This document shows positions 32,829 to 35,314 of a DNA stretch of 35,314 nucleotides, one piece after another. Source of the DNA: Methanosarcinales archaeon (GTDB taxonomy: Archaea > Halobacteriota > Syntropharchaeia > Alkanophagales > Methanospirareceae); NCBI GenBank assembly GCA_030611045.1, contig JAUWQN010000010.1, positions 1 to 35,314 of the forward strand, read 5' to 3'. Numbering within the stretch: position 1 is the stretch's first letter; every line of letters starts with the position of its first letter. The translations under genes were made by a program, and so were the position numbers. The notes below the pieces were generated by a model, which was not told the origin of the DNA, ran no database searches, and saw only the letters and a list, made by a program, of their open reading frames with translations.

Positions 32829-33932
32829 ATGAGCGAGGAAATAGAGATGGAGATGATACTACATCCAAGACCGAATGCGATTGTAGCTGCACTTTATACG
32901 CTTCGCGATTTAGACGTTGACGTTGCAGTTCTGCATGGTCCCGCAGGATGCAGTTTCAAGCACAGCCGACTGCTTGAAGAGGACGGGATGCGTGTTTTAA
33001 CCTCTGCAATGAACGAAAGCAACTTTGTGTTCGGCGGGCAGGATGCACTCGTGAAGGTGCTGAGAAAAGCGGAAGAGATGTTTCATCCGGAATTGATGGG
33101 CGTGGTAGGCACCTGTTCGAGCATGATAATTGGGGAAGACCTGCATCAGGCAGTAGAGGAGAGCGGAATAGGAGGTAAGGTAATAGCGGTGAACGTGCAT
33201 GCTGGATACAGGGACAACACTGTGGGCGTCATCTTAACCCTTGAATCTGCATATAAATTAGGTATAATTAGCAGTGAGGAATTTGAGCGGCAGAAGAGCA
33301 TGCTCGAAGCTGCAACGAAATTGGAAAAAGAAGTTGGAGCTGCCTGCAAAAGCTATATCCCACCATCTAAAGGTGATTCTAAGATAGACGTTGCAAACAG
33401 GCTGCTTGAGCTTATTGGTAACGGTAAAAAGGGGATATGCGTTTTAAACGCAAAGAAAGAGACAGCTTTCATGTTTGCAGACATAATAAGAGCTGTGAAT
33501 AAGGTCGCAGAGCCATCGCAAATTATCAATATCGCTAATCTTGATAAAGGGGTGGGCTTGAAAAAGATTAGGGGATACTCGGAGACGATTCTTGACGAAT
33601 TAGCGGCTGACGGTATCGCAATAGACCACATAATCGGCGGGTTGGACGAATATCCGGTTGCAGGGGAGAAAGCTGCTGCTTTAATCCGGGACCTTTACTC
33701 GTCGTACGATTTTGCAGTTTTGCTGGGTATTCCGCACGGAGTGCCTTTAGAAAAGTATGGCATAAAAATGGAGATATTTTCGGTTACTAACGGTCCAAGA
33801 ACAATCGAGCCGTTAAAATGGCTTGGACACGACCACGCAGTGCTTGAAATTGACCTTCATCCGAAAACAATGGGCGCTACCGGCATTATTCCTTCGGAAT
33901 TCGGTGATACGTTGTTGAAGCTGATGCACTAA
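32829..33932 (+). CDS. cfbD: Ni-sirohydrochlorin a,c-diamide reductive cyclase, NifD-like subunit
   Basis: Catalytic component that, with CfbC, reduces Ni-sirohydrochlorin a,c-diamide and forms the lactam ring, giving seco-F430. The 367-residue protein is a small nitrogenase-component-1 homologue. Cys41 in [15 protein letters not shown] and Cys96 in [15 protein letters not shown] are the probable 4Fe-4S ligands, in the positions of the P-cluster cysteines. Its C-terminal motif [18 protein letters not shown] is typical of the family. It is separated from cfbC by about 18 kb, although the two products must act together. The gap before it is AT-rich and holds a TATA-like stretch, and GAGAGGAAG near 32812-32820 serves as ribosome site. 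Confidence 0.95.
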   Translation: MSEEIEMEMILHPRPNAIVAALYTLRDLDVDVAVLHGPAGCSFKHSRLLEEDGMRVLTSAMNESNFVFGGQDALVKVLRKAEEMFHPELMGVVGTCSSMIIGEDLHQAVEESGIGGKVIAVNVHAGYRDNTVGVILTLESAYKLGIISSEEFERQKSMLEAATKLEKEVGAACKSYIPPSKGDSKIDVANRLLELIGNGKKGICVLNAKKETAFMFADIIRAVNKVAEPSQIINIANLDKGVGLKKIRGYSETILDELAADGIAIDHIIGGLDEYPVAGEKAAALIRDLYSSYDFAVLLGIPHGVPLEKYGIKMEIFSVTNGPRTIEPLKWLGHDHAVLEIDLHPKTMGATGIIPSEFGDTLLKLMH

Positions 33933-33989
33933 CAAACTTTTCTCTAAAAAGTTTTTATCACCGCTTTTCCTAAAAGGAGTGAGACGAGA

Positions 33990-34970
33990 ATGAAAGACAG
34001 CGAACCACTGAAGATTTTGGAACGGAACGTGGAGGAGATAATAACACGGGAAGAATTAGAGGATGTATTGGCGTCACTCTCAAAGTCTGAGCGAGAATTA
34101 AGAGCGTATGTAGGATTTGAGCCGAGTGGGAGTGTGCACATCGGGCATTTGCCTATACTAAACACCTTGAGGGAACTGCAGCGTCTTGGCGTTCATGTCA
34201 TTGTGCTTCTCGCTGATTTGCATGCGTATCTGAATGAGAAGGGTAGTTTTGAGCAGATAAGGGAGACCGCAGAGTACAACAAGCGCTGTTTTGAAGCGTC
34301 AGGGTTAAGCGAAGAGACTGAGTTCATTTTTGGCTCGTCTTATCAAATGGACGAAGAATATATGATGAATGTACTACGGCTTGCAACGATAACCACGGAA
34401 AAGAGAGCGAGAAGGAGCATGGACGAAGTCTCGCGTAGCACGGAGGACAGAAAAGTCTCACAAGCGATCTATCCGCTGATGCAAGCGGTGGATATTGCGT
34501 ATCTCAATATAGACATTGCAGTAGGCGGGATAGACCAACGGAAGATCCACATGCTCGCGCGGGATAACCTCCCGAAACTGGGCTTTAAAGCTCCTATCTG
34601 TATTCATACTCCGTTATTAATAGGGTTAGATGGCGATAAGATGTCATCATCCCTGAGAAATTATATAGCGGTGGACGAGCCTGAAGAGAGCGTGGAACAG
34701 AAGCTAATGAGTGCTTTTTGTCCACCTAAAATCGCAGAGGGCAATCCGATACTGCAGATCTTTAAGCATACGATATTCACGAGTCCCGAACAGAGTGGCG
34801 AAGTGACGATGGAGCGAAGTGCTAAATACGGTGGAAATGTCAGTTACGAGCGCTACGAAGAGCTCGAACTCGATTATGTGCAGGGGAAGTTACATCCGGC
34901 TGATGTGAAAAGTAACACTTCAAGCTGTTTAAATGAGGTGCTGGAGCCTATTAGAAAGAGATTGCGGTAG
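33990..34970 (+). CDS. tyrS: Tyrosyl-tRNA synthetase, archaeal type
   Basis: Class I aminoacyl-tRNA synthetase charging tRNA(Tyr), cytosolic. The HIGH motif is HIGH at residues 50-53 in GFEPSGSVHIGHLPI, and the KMSKS loop is KMSSS in GLDGDKMSSSLRNY. Tyrosine recognition elements such as YPLMQAVDIAYLNIDIAVGG-like sequence are present. The 326-residue length fits the short archaeal/eukaryotic form without the bacterial S4-like tail. AAGGAG precedes the ATG. It marks the end of the cofactor locus. Confidence 0.96.
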   Translation: MKDSEPLKILERNVEEIITREELEDVLASLSKSERELRAYVGFEPSGSVHIGHLPILNTLRELQRLGVHVIVLLADLHAYLNEKGSFEQIRETAEYNKRCFEASGLSEETEFIFGSSYQMDEEYMMNVLRLATITTEKRARRSMDEVSRSTEDRKVSQAIYPLMQAVDIAYLNIDIAVGGIDQRKIHMLARDNLPKLGFKAPICIHTPLLIGLDGDKMSSSLRNYIAVDEPEESVEQKLMSAFCPPKIAEGNPILQIFKHTIFTSPEQSGEVTMERSAKYGGNVSYERYEELELDYVQGKLHPADVKSNTSSCLNEVLEPIRKRLR

Positions 34971-35214
34971 TTGTACGGATATCCTAAAAAATCGGTAATG
35001 TCCCGCAAACCATGATCTTTATAAACACCCGATCTAATAACTTACTCCATGGCTGGAGCAAATTCAAAAGATTAGATATGTTTGAATCCCGATTGTCCCG
35101 ACTGCCGAAAGAGAAACACTGGCAACAAACATCATTAAAAAAAACAATGATGAGAAAGTAGCGAAAAAGATACGTTATCCATAAATACACTAATAAAAGA
35201 AGCGTTAAAAATAC

Positions 35215-35314
35215 TTATATCCCAAACCTCAATATCGCAGCAATCCCGCCCAAAGCGTTGAGCCGCTTCCCCGGCTCGAACTCCGTGCTGACGATTACCA
35301 CCTCGCCCCGTTTC
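35215..35314 (-). CDS. C-terminus of a pelota/aRF1-family protein (partial)
   Basis: Only the last 33 codons are inside the window, read on the minus strand: KRGEVVIVSTEFEPGKRLNA then LGGIAAILRFGI and a TAA stop at 35215-35217. The end GGIAAILRF with the preceding VIVST-x-x-x-x-G-x-x-L is the C-terminal (eRF1 domain 3) strand of pelota and release factor aRF1. The ALGGIAA form and the spacing favour pelota, an mRNA-surveillance factor, but aRF1 cannot be excluded. The 244 bases between it and tyrS contain only a weak inverted repeat (CATCATT/AATGATG at 35130-35152). Confidence 0.7.
   Translation of the reverse strand, partial: KRGEVVIVSTEFEPGKRLNALGGIAAILRFGI

Noticed and set aside
34971-35214. 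Possible C/D box or other small RNA between tyrS and the pelota-like gene
   Set aside because: An ATGATGA-like C box is present, but no paired CTGA D box at suitable distance. The CATCATT/AATGATG repeat is too weak to call.
1-35314. CRISPR array, tRNA or rRNA genes
   Set aside because: No regularly spaced direct repeats, no tRNA cloverleaf with a TTCGA-type T-arm, and no conserved rRNA stretch were recognised by eye on either strand.

Overview
The window reads as archaeal, most likely an Mcr-bearing euryarchaeon. The clues are archaeal-type TATA/BRE promoters, a two-gene-free archaeal TyrRS, an XPD-type helicase, PGF-CTERM-like surface anchors and, above all, a full set of genes for coenzyme F430, the nickel tetrapyrrole of methyl-coenzyme M reductase. 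The moderate GC, F430 genes and many decayed genes remind me of ANME-1 (Methanophagales) or related lineages. That placement is an impression from memory, because no mcr or rRNA gene lies in the window.

Layout. 1-5366: housekeeping and decay: a C-terminally truncated FKBP lipoprotein, an XPD/Rad3 helicase, an unknown acidic protein, secF without secD, and a broken transposase. 5363-14977: tetrapyrrole genes on both strands: hemL, cobA (SUMT), hemD, then on the minus strand cfbB, a precorrin-2 dehydrogenase, hemA, a frameshifted ygiT-like gene, hemB and a four-helix-bundle gene sitting between inverted repeats, then cfbC and cfbA on the plus strand. No hemC is seen. 15182-19246: a secreted FmdE-family protein, a cytoplasmic FmdE protein with a zinc ribbon, a 52-residue membrane protein, a radical SAM/SPASM protein and an ECF S-component-like membrane protein. 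19340-23311: an ECF nickel/cobalt importer (NikK-M-L-Q-O type), whose ATPase ends in a histidine-rich tail. 23349-31358: a methyltransferase remnant, then one compact operon mixing a 30-residue leader ORF, a DUF4213/DUF364 protein, a NikABCDE/Dpp-type ABC importer, a flavin-fold (PPOX) protein and an O-methyltransferase-like protein. 31464-33932: cfbE and cfbD complete the F430 pathway. 33990-end: tyrS and the 3' end of a pelota-like gene.

How it fits together. HemA, HemL and HemB make porphobilinogen, HemD closes uroporphyrinogen III, SUMT and the dehydrogenase make sirohydrochlorin, CfbA inserts nickel, CfbB amidates, CfbC/D reduce and cyclise, and CfbE closes the last ring. Two separate importers, one ECF type and one NikABCDE/Dpp type, sit inside the same locus and probably supply the metal. 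Several unassigned genes (radical SAM, O-methyltransferase-like, PPOX, DUF364, two FmdE proteins, small membrane protein) are embedded in it and are the best candidates for undescribed nickel handling or F430 modification steps. A near-identical promoter/operator block precedes both the secreted FmdE gene and the nikK gene, and an 8-bp-arm palindrome sits on the cfbA promoter, which points to shared metal control.
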